Shown one piece after another: positions 1 to 5,767 of a DNA stretch of 22,149 nt. Both the position numbers and the translations under genes were made by a program. Positions within the stretch are counted from its first letter, which is position 1, and each line of letters begins with the position of its first letter. Under the pieces are notes generated by a model. That model had not been told where the DNA came from. It did not search any database and saw nothing but the letters and a program-made list of their open reading frames with translations. Source of the stretch: Porticoccus sp. (GTDB taxonomy: Bacteria > Pseudomonadota > Gammaproteobacteria > Pseudomonadales > Porticoccaceae); NCBI GenBank assembly GCA_011049795.1, contig DRHD01000011.1, forward strand, positions 1-22,149, in the 5' to 3' direction.

Positions 1-2
1 GC

Positions 3-332
3 GGACAATTTAAATGGCTACTCATGCGCCTAATGAAAGATGTACTTCCGCCGGAAATTCTTAATGTCAAAACCCGCGGTTTGCAGTCAGCCGACTGGCA
101 CGAACAGTTGGATAACGCAGTGCCGCAAATTCGTGAGGAGCTTGAAAAGCTTAAAGCGCATGGCAGCGCTGGCGACTACTTAGACATCGAAAGCCTGGAG
201 AAATCGTTGGATGAATGGCCTTCTCATGGCGCATTAGATAGTCAGGAAGCCGAGCTGCGCTACCGTACAAGAATGCTACGTGGTTTATCGGTGGGGCGCT
301 TCGTACGCTATGCTGACGAACAAAATGAGTGA
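3..332 (+). CDS. Lasso peptide cyclase C (asparagine synthetase-like), 3' end only
   Basis: The reading frame is open from the left edge and ends in TGA at 330-332, so about 110 C-terminal residues are visible. The piece K-W-L-L-M-R-L-M-K then L-P-P-E-I-L-N-x-K-T-R-G-L-Q-S-A-D-W is the typical C-terminal signature of asparagine-synthetase-B-like lasso macrolactam synthetases, which adenylate a ring Asp/Glu side chain and join it to the N-terminal amine of the core peptide. The ATP-pyrophosphatase core (SGGxDS motif) lies outside the window. It is followed at 124 bp by precursor A1, so here C precedes A, unlike the usual A-B-C or A-C-B order. The family call rests on this tail plus the adjacent A, B1 and B2 genes. 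A primary-metabolism asparagine synthase is less likely given that context. Confidence 0.82.
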   Translation, partial: GQFKWLLMRLMKDVLPPEILNVKTRGLQSADWHEQLDNAVPQIREELEKLKAHGSAGDYLDIESLEKSLDEWPSHGALDSQEAELRYRTRMLRGLSVGRFVRYADEQNE

Positions 333-359
333 AATGAGTAAACTGAGTGAAAGAGTAAC
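326..359. repeat. 9-bp tandem repeat over the stop codon of the cyclase gene
   Basis: Three full copies of TGAGTRAAM (326-334, 335-343, 344-352) and a partial fourth are seen in tandem. The first copy supplies the TGA stop of the cyclase gene. No function is evident; replication slippage could vary the copy number. Confidence 0.7.
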
Positions 360-378
360 TCAATGCAACCGATTATAA

Positions 379-407
379 TAGACGCGTAACAGCCAACTTA
401 CTATAGT
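379..407 (+). promoter_or_regulatory. Probable sigma-70 promoter of precursor A1
   Basis: TAGACG (379-384) and TATAGT (402-407) are 17 bp apart. The same arrangement (TGGACG-17-TATAGT) stands before A2 at 1071-1099, and the flanking bases GACGCGTAAC and TTACTATAGTG are shared, so the element is duplicated. Just downstream, GTTGCC (414-419) pairs with GGCAAC (428-433) to form a leader hairpin. A strong Shine-Dalgarno AAGGAG (444-449) precedes the A1 start. Confidence 0.6.
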
Positions 408-455
408 GGTAGGGTTGCCGCATTTGAGGCAACATTTCTGCTAAAGGAGAATCTT

Positions 456-599
456 ATGTTACATATGGACCGCAAAACCTACGAAGTGCCTTCCCTTCAA
501 GAGCTAGGCGCAATGAAAGAGATTACCGAAAATGGTAGTCAAGCTTTCAGCGACACATTTCAGGGTCAAGACGGCACAGCGTTTGATGTAGGCTCCTGA
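456..599 (+). CDS. Lasso peptide precursor A1 (47 aa)
   Basis: ATG at 456 follows AAGGAG at good spacing; an in-frame ATG at 465 is an alternative. The leader carries Tyr9, Pro12, Leu14, Gly18 and Thr24, matching the lasso leader pattern Y-x2-P-x-L-x3-G-x5-T that B1 binds, with Thr as the penultimate leader residue. Cleavage after Glu25 would give a 22-residue core beginning N-G-S-Q-A-F-S-D. Asp33 is then core residue 8, a canonical ring acceptor (8-residue ring). Cleavage one residue later would give Gly1 and a 7-residue ring. The last residue is Ser47, the type of residue phosphorylated in paeninodin-class lasso peptides. It has its own promoter and a downstream hairpin. The leader is very close to that of A2; the cores differ. 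The exact cleavage site is inferred. Confidence 0.87.
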   Translation: MLHMDRKTYEVPSLQELGAMKEITENGSQAFSDTFQGQDGTAFDVGS

Positions 600-625
600 T
601 TAGTCGTTAGTAATGTAAGCAACAC

Positions 626-651
626 CCGCATGCCACTTTTGTGGCATGCGG
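626..651 (+). terminator. Hairpin after A1 (partial terminator / attenuator)
   Basis: A perfect 11-bp stem, CCGCATGCCAC (626-636) and GTGGCATGCGG (641-651), closes a TTTT loop. Only a weak T-rich tail follows. A nearly identical hairpin stands after A2 (1324-1348). Hairpins after a RiPP precursor gene commonly raise precursor mRNA over downstream enzyme mRNA. Confidence 0.65.
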
Positions 652-1070
652 TTACATTTATTGGAACATGCTTTTAAGCAATGTAACTGGAAGCATGAGC
701 TTTACGGAAACACTTACCCTCCTTCCAGCAACTCGCTACCCTTTCTTCTCAATACCCTGTGAAATTTCTTCAAAATCAAATTCTTATTATTTTAAACCCC
801 CTTTCTTTCTTTAACACTCACCAGCATCTACGTTACAAAAGTAACGATACAGATACTTTTTGCCGACCTAGACTCTCTTAAACACCTACCACTAGCTTCG
901 TTAAAACTCTAAATCAGCGCTGAGAAGAGGGTATCCATTTTCACCGGATCCAAAAAAATACCTAAAAACAAATTATTTCAATAACTTAAGTTAAAAACAC
1001 GCTGAATTAACAATATTTTCTTAACTCATGGGGGACCAGAAAAAAAGTAATTAAATGTAACAAATAAATG
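652..1070. other. AT-rich gap between A1 and A2, no gene seen
   Basis: About 420 bp of AT-rich sequence without a convincing reading frame. A 39-codon frame starting near 695 lacks a properly spaced ribosome binding site and resembles nothing recognised. The gap ends in the A2 promoter. Confidence 0.55.
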
Positions 1071-1099
1071 TGGACGCGTAACCAAACAGTTACTATAGT
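1071..1099 (+). promoter_or_regulatory. Probable sigma-70 promoter of precursor A2
   Basis: TGGACG (1071-1076), a 17-bp spacer and TATAGT (1094-1099), matching the A1 promoter in both hexamers and in flanking bases. A short leader hairpin, TGCCT (1108-1112) with AGGCA (1119-1123), follows, as after the A1 promoter. This promoter could drive A2-B1-B2 independently of the cyclase gene. Confidence 0.6.
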
Positions 1100-1146
1100 G
1101 TGGTTGTTGCCTCAAGGAAGGCATCGCTCAACTTAAGGGAATCGTC

Positions 1147-1296
1147 ATGCTAAAAACAGACCGCAAAACCTATGAAGCCCCTATGTTGCAAGAACTAGGC
1201 GCGATGAAAGACATTACTGAAGCTGGTGACCGACCCAATGCTGATACCATGAATGGCCGAAATGGTACTGCCTGGGCTCCAGGTCCAGATTCTTGA
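1147..1296 (+). CDS. Lasso peptide precursor A2 (49 aa)
   Basis: ATG at 1147 follows AAGGGA. The leader is nearly the same as that of A1 (shared D-R-K-T-Y-E, then L-Q-E-L-G-A-M-K) and keeps Tyr9, Pro12, Leu14, Gly18 and Thr24. Cleavage after Glu25 gives a 24-residue core beginning A-G-D-R-P-N-A-D, so Asp33 is core residue 8 and a ring acceptor in the same place as in A1. An extra Asp at core position 3 is too close to the N-terminus to close a ring. The tail contains Trp43 and ends P-D-S; the terminal Ser49 is the expected kinase target. The gene is followed by a hairpin and then by B1. Confidence 0.87.
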   Translation: MLKTDRKTYEAPMLQELGAMKDITEAGDRPNADTMNGRNGTAWAPGPDS

Positions 1297-1323
1297 TTTA
1301 AAGCACTACGTTTGTAAGTGCGA

Positions 1324-1348
1324 CGCATGCCACTCTATGTGGCATGCG
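1324..1348 (+). terminator. Hairpin after A2 (partial terminator / attenuator)
   Basis: A perfect 10-bp stem CGCATGCCAC (1324-1333) / GTGGCATGCG (1339-1348) with loop TCTAT, then CTTTATTG. The stem is the same as that after A1; only the loop differs. It lies between A2 and B1, so read-through would be needed to express B1 and B2 from the A2 promoter. Confidence 0.65.
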
Positions 1349-1484
1349 CTTTATTGTGTGTAAAAAAATATTTTGTTAATTTATTCAAATGCTTTATTTA
1401 TAGTTAAGTTATAGAATTACCCCATCAAATCCCGTGTTAACAATGACGCCCTTTAAAATGATCTCTACTGAGACCACTAATGCT

Positions 1485-1781
1485 ATGATTTCCAATACAG
1501 ATATCTCTACAACGGCTCTTTTGCAGCGCAACCCTGACATGATTGCCGCTAATTTGGACGGCGACCTTGTTATGATGAATGAAAAGCTGGGCCGCTATTA
1601 CGGTATTTCAGGTGTCGGTGCTCGCGCCTGGGAACTCCTTGAAACACCCGCCAGTATTGATGACCTGGTAGATGCAATTTGTCAGGAGTACGACATTGAT
1701 ACCGACACCTGTCAGCAAGATATTACGCGTTTTGCTCAAGACCTGATGAAGGTTAATCTAATCGAGCCTGTTAATCAGTAA
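1485..1781 (+). CDS. Lasso peptide B1, PqqD-like leader-recognition protein
   Basis: A 98-residue PqqD-family protein when started at ATG 1485. The same frame is open upstream with GTG 1434, ATG 1443 and ATG 1458 as alternatives (up to 115 aa). None has a clear Shine-Dalgarno; 1485 is chosen because it leaves a leader-length typical of B1 proteins before the domain. The RiPP recognition element pattern is visible: N-L-D-G-D-L-V-M-M-N-E-K-L-G-R-Y-Y, then G-A-R-A-W-E-L-L, then a helical C-terminus. B1 proteins hold the precursor leader (Tyr, Pro, Leu, Gly) and present it to B2 and C. B2 follows after 10 bp. A role in PQQ synthesis is unlikely because no other pqq gene is present. Confidence 0.85.
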   Translation: MISNTDISTTALLQRNPDMIAANLDGDLVMMNEKLGRYYGISGVGARAWELLETPASIDDLVDAICQEYDIDTDTCQQDITRFAQDLMKVNLIEPVNQ

Positions 1782-1791
1782 GGCTAAAAAA

Positions 1792-2265
1792 TTGCGCCGC
1801 AACTTAACATCGCCTAGCCATAAAGTGGGCAGTTTTTTTCTAAAGCCCGCTTTTACCAAACGCTGGTTCATCCCCGTCTGGCTGATGCTTGGCATTAGCA
1901 GACTAATGATTGTCACCCTCACTTTCCGCCGCATTGCTCCCTATCTAGGCAATTCGGTGGGTGTAAGCGCTTACTCACATCTTTTAACAAGTAAACAAGA
2001 GGCTCAGGCATTACGTATTGCTAGGGTTATACGTTTAACTGCACGCTACTGCCCCTGGGTGTCCAACTGTTTTCCTCAAGCCATTACTGCTCGACTGCTA
2101 TTAGGCATTTATCGTATCCCCTACGCGCTTTACTTTGGCCTTTGCCGAGACCCTGAGACGAATCAATTTAAAGCCCACGCGTGGGTGACAGCTGGCCGTA
2201 TACCCGTTTCAGGTGGACAAAGCTTCCAGCATTACACTATTGTTGGTTGCTATATAAAGCCTTGA
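1792..2265 (+). CDS. Lasso peptide B2, transglutaminase-like leader peptidase
   Basis: A 157-residue protein starting at TTG 1792, with AAGG overlapping the B1 stop. It resembles the McjB C-terminal / PadeB2 family of cysteine proteases that remove the leader next to the conserved Thr. Visible features are an N-terminal hydrophobic helix (about 26-46), the catalytic Cys93 in W-V-S-N-C-F-P-Q-A, and the catalytic His129 in K-A-H-A-W-V. The third (Asp) member of the triad is not obvious: the region after His129 reads T-A-G-R-I-P-V-S-G-G. Split B1 and B2 genes are the rule in Gram-positive and kinase-type clusters, whereas many proteobacterial clusters have a fused B. Confidence 0.85.
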   Translation: MRRNLTSPSHKVGSFFLKPAFTKRWFIPVWLMLGISRLMIVTLTFRRIAPYLGNSVGVSAYSHLLTSKQEAQALRIARVIRLTARYCPWVSNCFPQAITARLLLGIYRIPYALYFGLCRDPETNQFKAHAWVTAGRIPVSGGQSFQHYTIVGCYIKP

Positions 2266-2864
2266 TATAAAAACATTCTATAGTAAACAACTATCCGCTC
2301 CATCTATCTACCCAGGCTCATCATGCCTATTCACAATAGTAATCTCTCGTAAGCCTTGGAGGTCATGGCCAGCTGTGAGTTATGCCCCACTTGCGCCTTT
2401 TTGGCGTGGCCATCTTCACGATGCCTCAGTGCGCAACACACAGTGAAAGATGACTGCTCAGATGTATTGGTGGATCGATTGATTACTAAACAACAATGCT
2501 AATGCCTAATCTTGTCTTGGATGGCTGTGTTAGGCATGGCATTTAAAACCTGCAACACACTAATCAAAAAACTCCTTATTATAGGTTCACAACTAATAGT
2601 AATAGATGAGAAAAGCGTATGATTTTATTCATCATAAAACTTATGCCAATCGACCGAACGAGAAGTAACCTGCTGTAAAATAAGAACTTTAAATATTAAT
2701 GCTTAGAATCAATACAGATCAAGATCGACTTAATTCGATTTCAATATTGTTGTTTTAAAATTGTAATGATAAGGTAACCGTTATGTAACATAAGGCAATT
2801 TTTAAATATAAAACAATTCTGCTGATTTATTATTAATTGCATTTGCGAACTTTAGGTATTCATC
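2266..2864. other. AT-rich intergenic region, no convincing gene
   Basis: About 600 bp between B2 and the sulfotransferase. An inverted repeat, ATGCCTAA (2502-2509) and TTAGGCAT (2530-2537), could mark the end of the lasso transcript, but no T-run follows. A Cys-rich 45-codon frame (2365-2502) is present, but its GGAGG is only 2 bases from the ATG, so it is not called as a gene. The last 300 bp are strongly AT-rich and may hold the promoter of the next gene. Confidence 0.5.
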
Positions 2865-3830
2865 ATGATAATTTCAATAGGAGGATCCGTATCGACGGGG
2901 TCTACACCGTGGATCAACATTGTCTCCGCTTATGAGGATGTAAGGGTATTGGAAGGAGAGTTACGTATAGGTGAATCTGGCCTATATAACATTGCATCTC
3001 AAATATATGCGCAGGAGACTCCAACAAAAGATGAGTTCTTGGAAGTCAAAAAGTCTCTTATAGGATTTGGACAAAAAATCCCTACTGCCAGTCGATTAGC
3101 TTTTTCTTTATTACTAAGGTTGCCTGGTGCGCCGCCTAGTATCATCCATAAAGTTAATCAATACCGGAGTGGTAAACGCTCATATGATAAGCGATTACCA
3201 GGATTTTCTTTATATTCAAAAAACATGCTGAAAGAGCTGGAGCTCTTTCTTAATGAAGCCGACAGCCTTGAAACTGCTACTAGAAATTTAAAAATTCAAA
3301 AATTGATGGATACGTATTTTTCTTCATTGGAAAAATGTGTCAGCAATGATAAAAAAGTTGTTATTGATCAACTAATCACTCCAAGACTTTTATTTGATGA
3401 ACGCTACGGCTGTGTAATATCTGATATTTTAAGCGATGTGAAAATCATCGTGGTTAGGCGGGATCCGAGAGACCAGTTTATTGATTTATTATTAAAGAAA
3501 AAAAAGCGATATCACACTATGCAACCAAGTGAAGCTGCTTCTTGTTTCGTAAATGAATATTTACCTAGATATGAACGGATGTCAGCTATGTTGGAGAATT
3601 GTGACCCGAACAAAATTGCAGATGTGTGGTTCGAAGATATTTTTTTTGATTTTGAAGCTGCTCTAAGTAAGCTAGAAAGCTTTACTGGATTGAGAAAAAG
3701 ACCTACTGCTTTTAATTGTTTTGATTTTTCTGATGCATTTTTGAAAGTTAAGATGCATGAGAGTGAGGCATTTGCCAAAGAAACGAATTTTATTAAAGAT
3801 AGAATGAGAAGGCATTTATATCGATACTAG
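2865..3830 (+). CDS. Sulfotransferase-family protein next to the lasso genes
   Basis: A 321-residue protein. The N-terminal strand and loop I-S-I-G-G-S-V-S-T-G-S-T (3-14) resemble the 5'-phosphosulfate (PAPS) loop, and V-V-R-R-D-P-R-D-Q-F (196-205) is a clear 3'-phosphate-binding motif of sulfotransferases. The family moves sulfate from PAPS to hydroxyl or amino groups. No signal peptide or membrane segment is evident, so it should be cytosolic. The gene is visibly more AT-rich than its neighbours, suggesting separate acquisition. It lies between the lasso biosynthesis genes and the kinase modules, so a lasso peptide is one possible substrate; the polysaccharide made from the right-hand operon is another. 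The family is clear, the substrate is not. Confidence 0.68.
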   Translation: MIISIGGSVSTGSTPWINIVSAYEDVRVLEGELRIGESGLYNIASQIYAQETPTKDEFLEVKKSLIGFGQKIPTASRLAFSLLLRLPGAPPSIIHKVNQYRSGKRSYDKRLPGFSLYSKNMLKELELFLNEADSLETATRNLKIQKLMDTYFSSLEKCVSNDKKVVIDQLITPRLLFDERYGCVISDILSDVKIIVVRRDPRDQFIDLLLKKKKRYHTMQPSEAASCFVNEYLPRYERMSAMLENCDPNKIADVWFEDIFFDFEAALSKLESFTGLRKRPTAFNCFDFSDAFLKVKMHESEAFAKETNFIKDRMRRHLYRY

Positions 3831-4088
3831 AAAAATCCTTTGCATTGTGAAAAGGCTCCGTTTGATGGTAGCTGCAAGTCCTCTGGGAAAGCCTTGCATT
3901 ACCTAGATAGCTTACAATAAGTGGAAATTCAGTGCCCTCTCCTAACCTGCGTTCCTGATGATAGCCGGATACCATCGGAGAATAACCCAGCAGAACCGTG
4001 CTGATGAACGCTGCACGCTGTCGTCCTGCCAGTGGAAAATCTTACTGGCCTAAAAAATGAATGCCTAGGTAAAGTTATGGGGTGACTG

Positions 4089-5120
4089 CTACTTACTTGG
4101 CAACTCGCTTGCCTGAGCGTTAATCTCATCAAGCAGTGGCTTTAAGCTTTTATCCATATCGTCTAAGGACCAAGGGCGGCGAAAGCGATAAACATTAATT
4201 TGCTGCGCCAAACGTATACTTTCGCGCATAAGTTGTTCGTCGGTATTAAACTCACCGCCTAATTCAGGGCGATAAATCGACCCCATCACGGTTTTAAAAG
4301 CCTCTATTCCCGATAACTTCTGAAGGCTTGCTTCCTCACCCTCATCGGCACGTTCTAATTGAACTAAGGCGTTTAAGCGATGGGCATCATAACGTACGCC
4401 TTTGTTCATCATGAGATGAAACTTCTCGGCACGCATCAAATCTCTTACCAGTCCTTCTGTTTCAATTCCCAACGCCGTCAGAGCATCACGCCAAAGCTTT
4501 ACACGCGCAGGCCCTGGGTGAAGCAATGGCTCAGCGTCATCAGGCTTAATAACTGCAACATCATCGGTAATTAACGGCCACTGCTGAGAAAAGTGTAACC
4601 ATGCGCTCATGGTGGACTTACCAGCACCAGAGTGGCCGGTAAATGCCCATGCCCCAGCAGGAGTGTTAAGCGCACTAACGTGAAGCGGTAACCAATGACG
4701 CTGATGTAATAAAGCACCTAACGCACTACCCAGCAAAAAAAGGCGCACGTCACCTGGGTCGGCTACAGGATTTACACCGCGGGGCATGCGACGATCAAGC
4801 AAAATACGCTGCCCCTCCTCAACACGGTAGCGGGCAATACCTTCCACGGTAATCTGACAACGGTCATCTCCCACTTCTAACCAGTTAGTGAGATAGGTAC
4901 CCTCTTCAAGCCGTTCAGCCACACCAGGCGTTGTTACCAACACATCAGGGTGTTCACAAGGGGCAATTTCAGGAAGCTCCGGCAGCTCAAGCGTGGAGCA
5001 TATTTTGAGCCCATAGGTAAGGTAGTAGTAACGCTGATTAATGGCAGGTAAATTGCCACGCCTTTCCATTTGCTCTGACAGACTATCGTCCGCTGAACTG
5101 GTAGCACGTCTCTCAGCCAT
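4089..5120 (-). CDS. HPr-kinase-like lasso peptide kinase K1
   Basis: A 343-residue protein when started at the second of two ATGs (5120), which has AAGGGA at good spacing; an upstream TTG at 5168 would add 16 residues. The C-terminal half is an HprK-type kinase: P-loop G-H-S-G-A-G-K-S (162-169), L-I-T-D-D-V-A-V around Asp186-Asp187, and L-P-L-H-V-S-A with His147. The N-terminal ~130 residues do not resemble the N-domain of true HPr kinase, as in the PadeK/ThcoK family that phosphorylates the C-terminal Ser of lasso precursors. It is a clear paralogue of K2 (shared G-S-A-L-G, W-P-x-I-T-D-D-V-A-V, K-P-x-D-x-E-P-L-L). It follows precursor A3 on the same strand, separated by a terminator. No HPr or PTS gene is nearby, so carbon-control HprK is unlikely. 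Confidence 0.82.
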   Translation of the reverse strand: MAERRATSSADDSLSEQMERRGNLPAINQRYYYLTYGLKICSTLELPELPEIAPCEHPDVLVTTPGVAERLEEGTYLTNWLEVGDDRCQITVEGIARYRVEEGQRILLDRRMPRGVNPVADPGDVRLFLLGSALGALLHQRHWLPLHVSALNTPAGAWAFTGHSGAGKSTMSAWLHFSQQWPLITDDVAVIKPDDAEPLLHPGPARVKLWRDALTALGIETEGLVRDLMRAEKFHLMMNKGVRYDAHRLNALVQLERADEGEEASLQKLSGIEAFKTVMGSIYRPELGGEFNTDEQLMRESIRLAQQINVYRFRRPWSLDDMDKSLKPLLDEINAQASELPSK

Positions 5121-5262
5121 CATTATTCCCTTGATAAATTCTGACAAGCACTCTGTTGTTGGTAACAATACACCAACTGAACGTTCATCAGCATTTTAAA
5201 AAAAAGTATGTTCAACGATATACGAGTCTTTAAATAGTGCTCGTCATCACTATCTTTAGCTT

Positions 5263-5307
5263 ATAAAAAAACAACAAAAAGCCTGCAGCTTCATGCATGC
5301 TGCAGGC
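5263..5307 (-). terminator. Rho-independent terminator between A3 and K1
   Basis: GCCTGCAGC (5281-5289) and GCTGCAGGC (5299-5307) form a perfect 9-bp stem with a 9-base loop. On the - strand it is followed at once by a T-rich run (5280 down to 5263). It should end most A3 transcripts and let a minority read into K1, giving more precursor than kinase. Confidence 0.8.
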
Positions 5308-5375
5308 CATAAGAAGCTTCACTTAGCACTACTCAGGCACAATAAATCTCCCGAGCATGTCAAACAGCGAACCGC

Positions 5376-5570
5376 TTAGGAGAAATCAGGCACGTCCGGA
5401 AAGCTTGGCGGATGATGATGACCAAATTTTTTCTGGAAGTAATGCTGCTTAACTGCGAACAGCTTTTCGAAAAAACCAGGAGAGAAGAAAAACTCCGTTT
5501 TTTCAGCCATTGATCCGATTTCCACTAACGCCGGACGCTCATATACTTTACGTACTTTAGTCGTTCCCAT
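5376..5570 (-). CDS. Lasso-type precursor A3 (64 aa, long Phe/His-rich core)
   Basis: ATG at 5570 with AAGGAA 8 bases upstream. The leader keeps Tyr10, Pro13, Leu15, Gly19 and Thr25 of the lasso leader pattern and shares Y-E-R-P-A-L-V-E-I-G-S with A4. Cleavage after Glu26 gives a core beginning F-F-F-S-P-G-F-F-E, so Glu35 is core residue 9 and could close a 9-residue ring on Phe1. The core would be 38 residues, much longer than usual lasso cores (roughly 15-25), with a basic middle and a tail G-H-H-H-P-P-S-F-P-D ending in D-F-S. The terminal Ser64 fits the linked kinase. A bulky first residue is uncommon but known (Trp1 in fusilassin). It may depend in trans on the B1, B2 and C proteins encoded to the left. 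Confidence 0.78.
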   Translation of the reverse strand: MGTTKVRKVYERPALVEIGSMAEKTEFFFSPGFFEKLFAVKQHYFQKKFGHHHPPSFPDVPDFS

Positions 5571-5622
5571 GTCTACGTTCCTTTTGCTTTTTTATTACTT
5601 GGCCTGCTCATGGTGCCTAGGG

Positions 5623-5640
5623 AAGGCGCTGAGAAAACCA
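5623..5640 (-). promoter_or_regulatory. Conserved upstream element of A3
   Basis: On the - strand this reads TGGTTTTCTCAGCGCCTT. An almost identical block stands at the same distance (52-53 bases) upstream of the A4 start at 7254-7270. The sequence between block and start codon is also related in the two copies (TAGG, ATGA, AATAA and AGACATG are shared). It is either a promoter or operator part, or a relic of the duplication. Standard -35/-10 hexamers are not clear. Confidence 0.45.
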
Positions 5641-5767
5641 TGCTCGTCACAACGTTCTCTGTATGCGCTTTCGTTAGCTGCCTTCCTGCTAATATTTCAG
5701 CACCACCATGCAAAAAACAAAAGTTACATTCAGATACCTAATATTACTATAAAGACAACAAAAGTCA

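Noticed and set aside
151..363. 70-codon frame on the - strand with repeated Thr-His-Phe
   Set aside because: It is the reverse reading of the 9-bp repeat and of the cyclase gene tail.
695..814. 39-codon frame between A1 and A2
   Set aside because: No properly spaced ribosome binding site, low-complexity translation without leader motif; probably chance in AT-rich spacer.
1485..1781. PqqD of pyrroloquinoline quinone synthesis
   Set aside because: No pqqA, B, C or E gene nearby; the next gene is a lasso leader peptidase.
2365..2502. Cys-rich 45-codon frame on the + strand (six Cys)
   Set aside because: GGAGG is only two bases from the ATG, the frame has no lasso-type leader and no recognisable family. 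It might be an unrelated small peptide, but the sequence alone does not support a gene.
2502..2537. Inverted repeat ATGCCTAA...TTAGGCAT as terminator of the lasso operon
   Set aside because: 20-base loop, AT-rich arms and no T-run; kept only as a note in the gap entry.
4026..4051. Inverted repeat GCCAGT...ACTGGC downstream of the sulfotransferase and K1
   Set aside because: Only 6-bp arms with a 10-base loop and no T-run on the exit side of either strand, so not called as a terminator.
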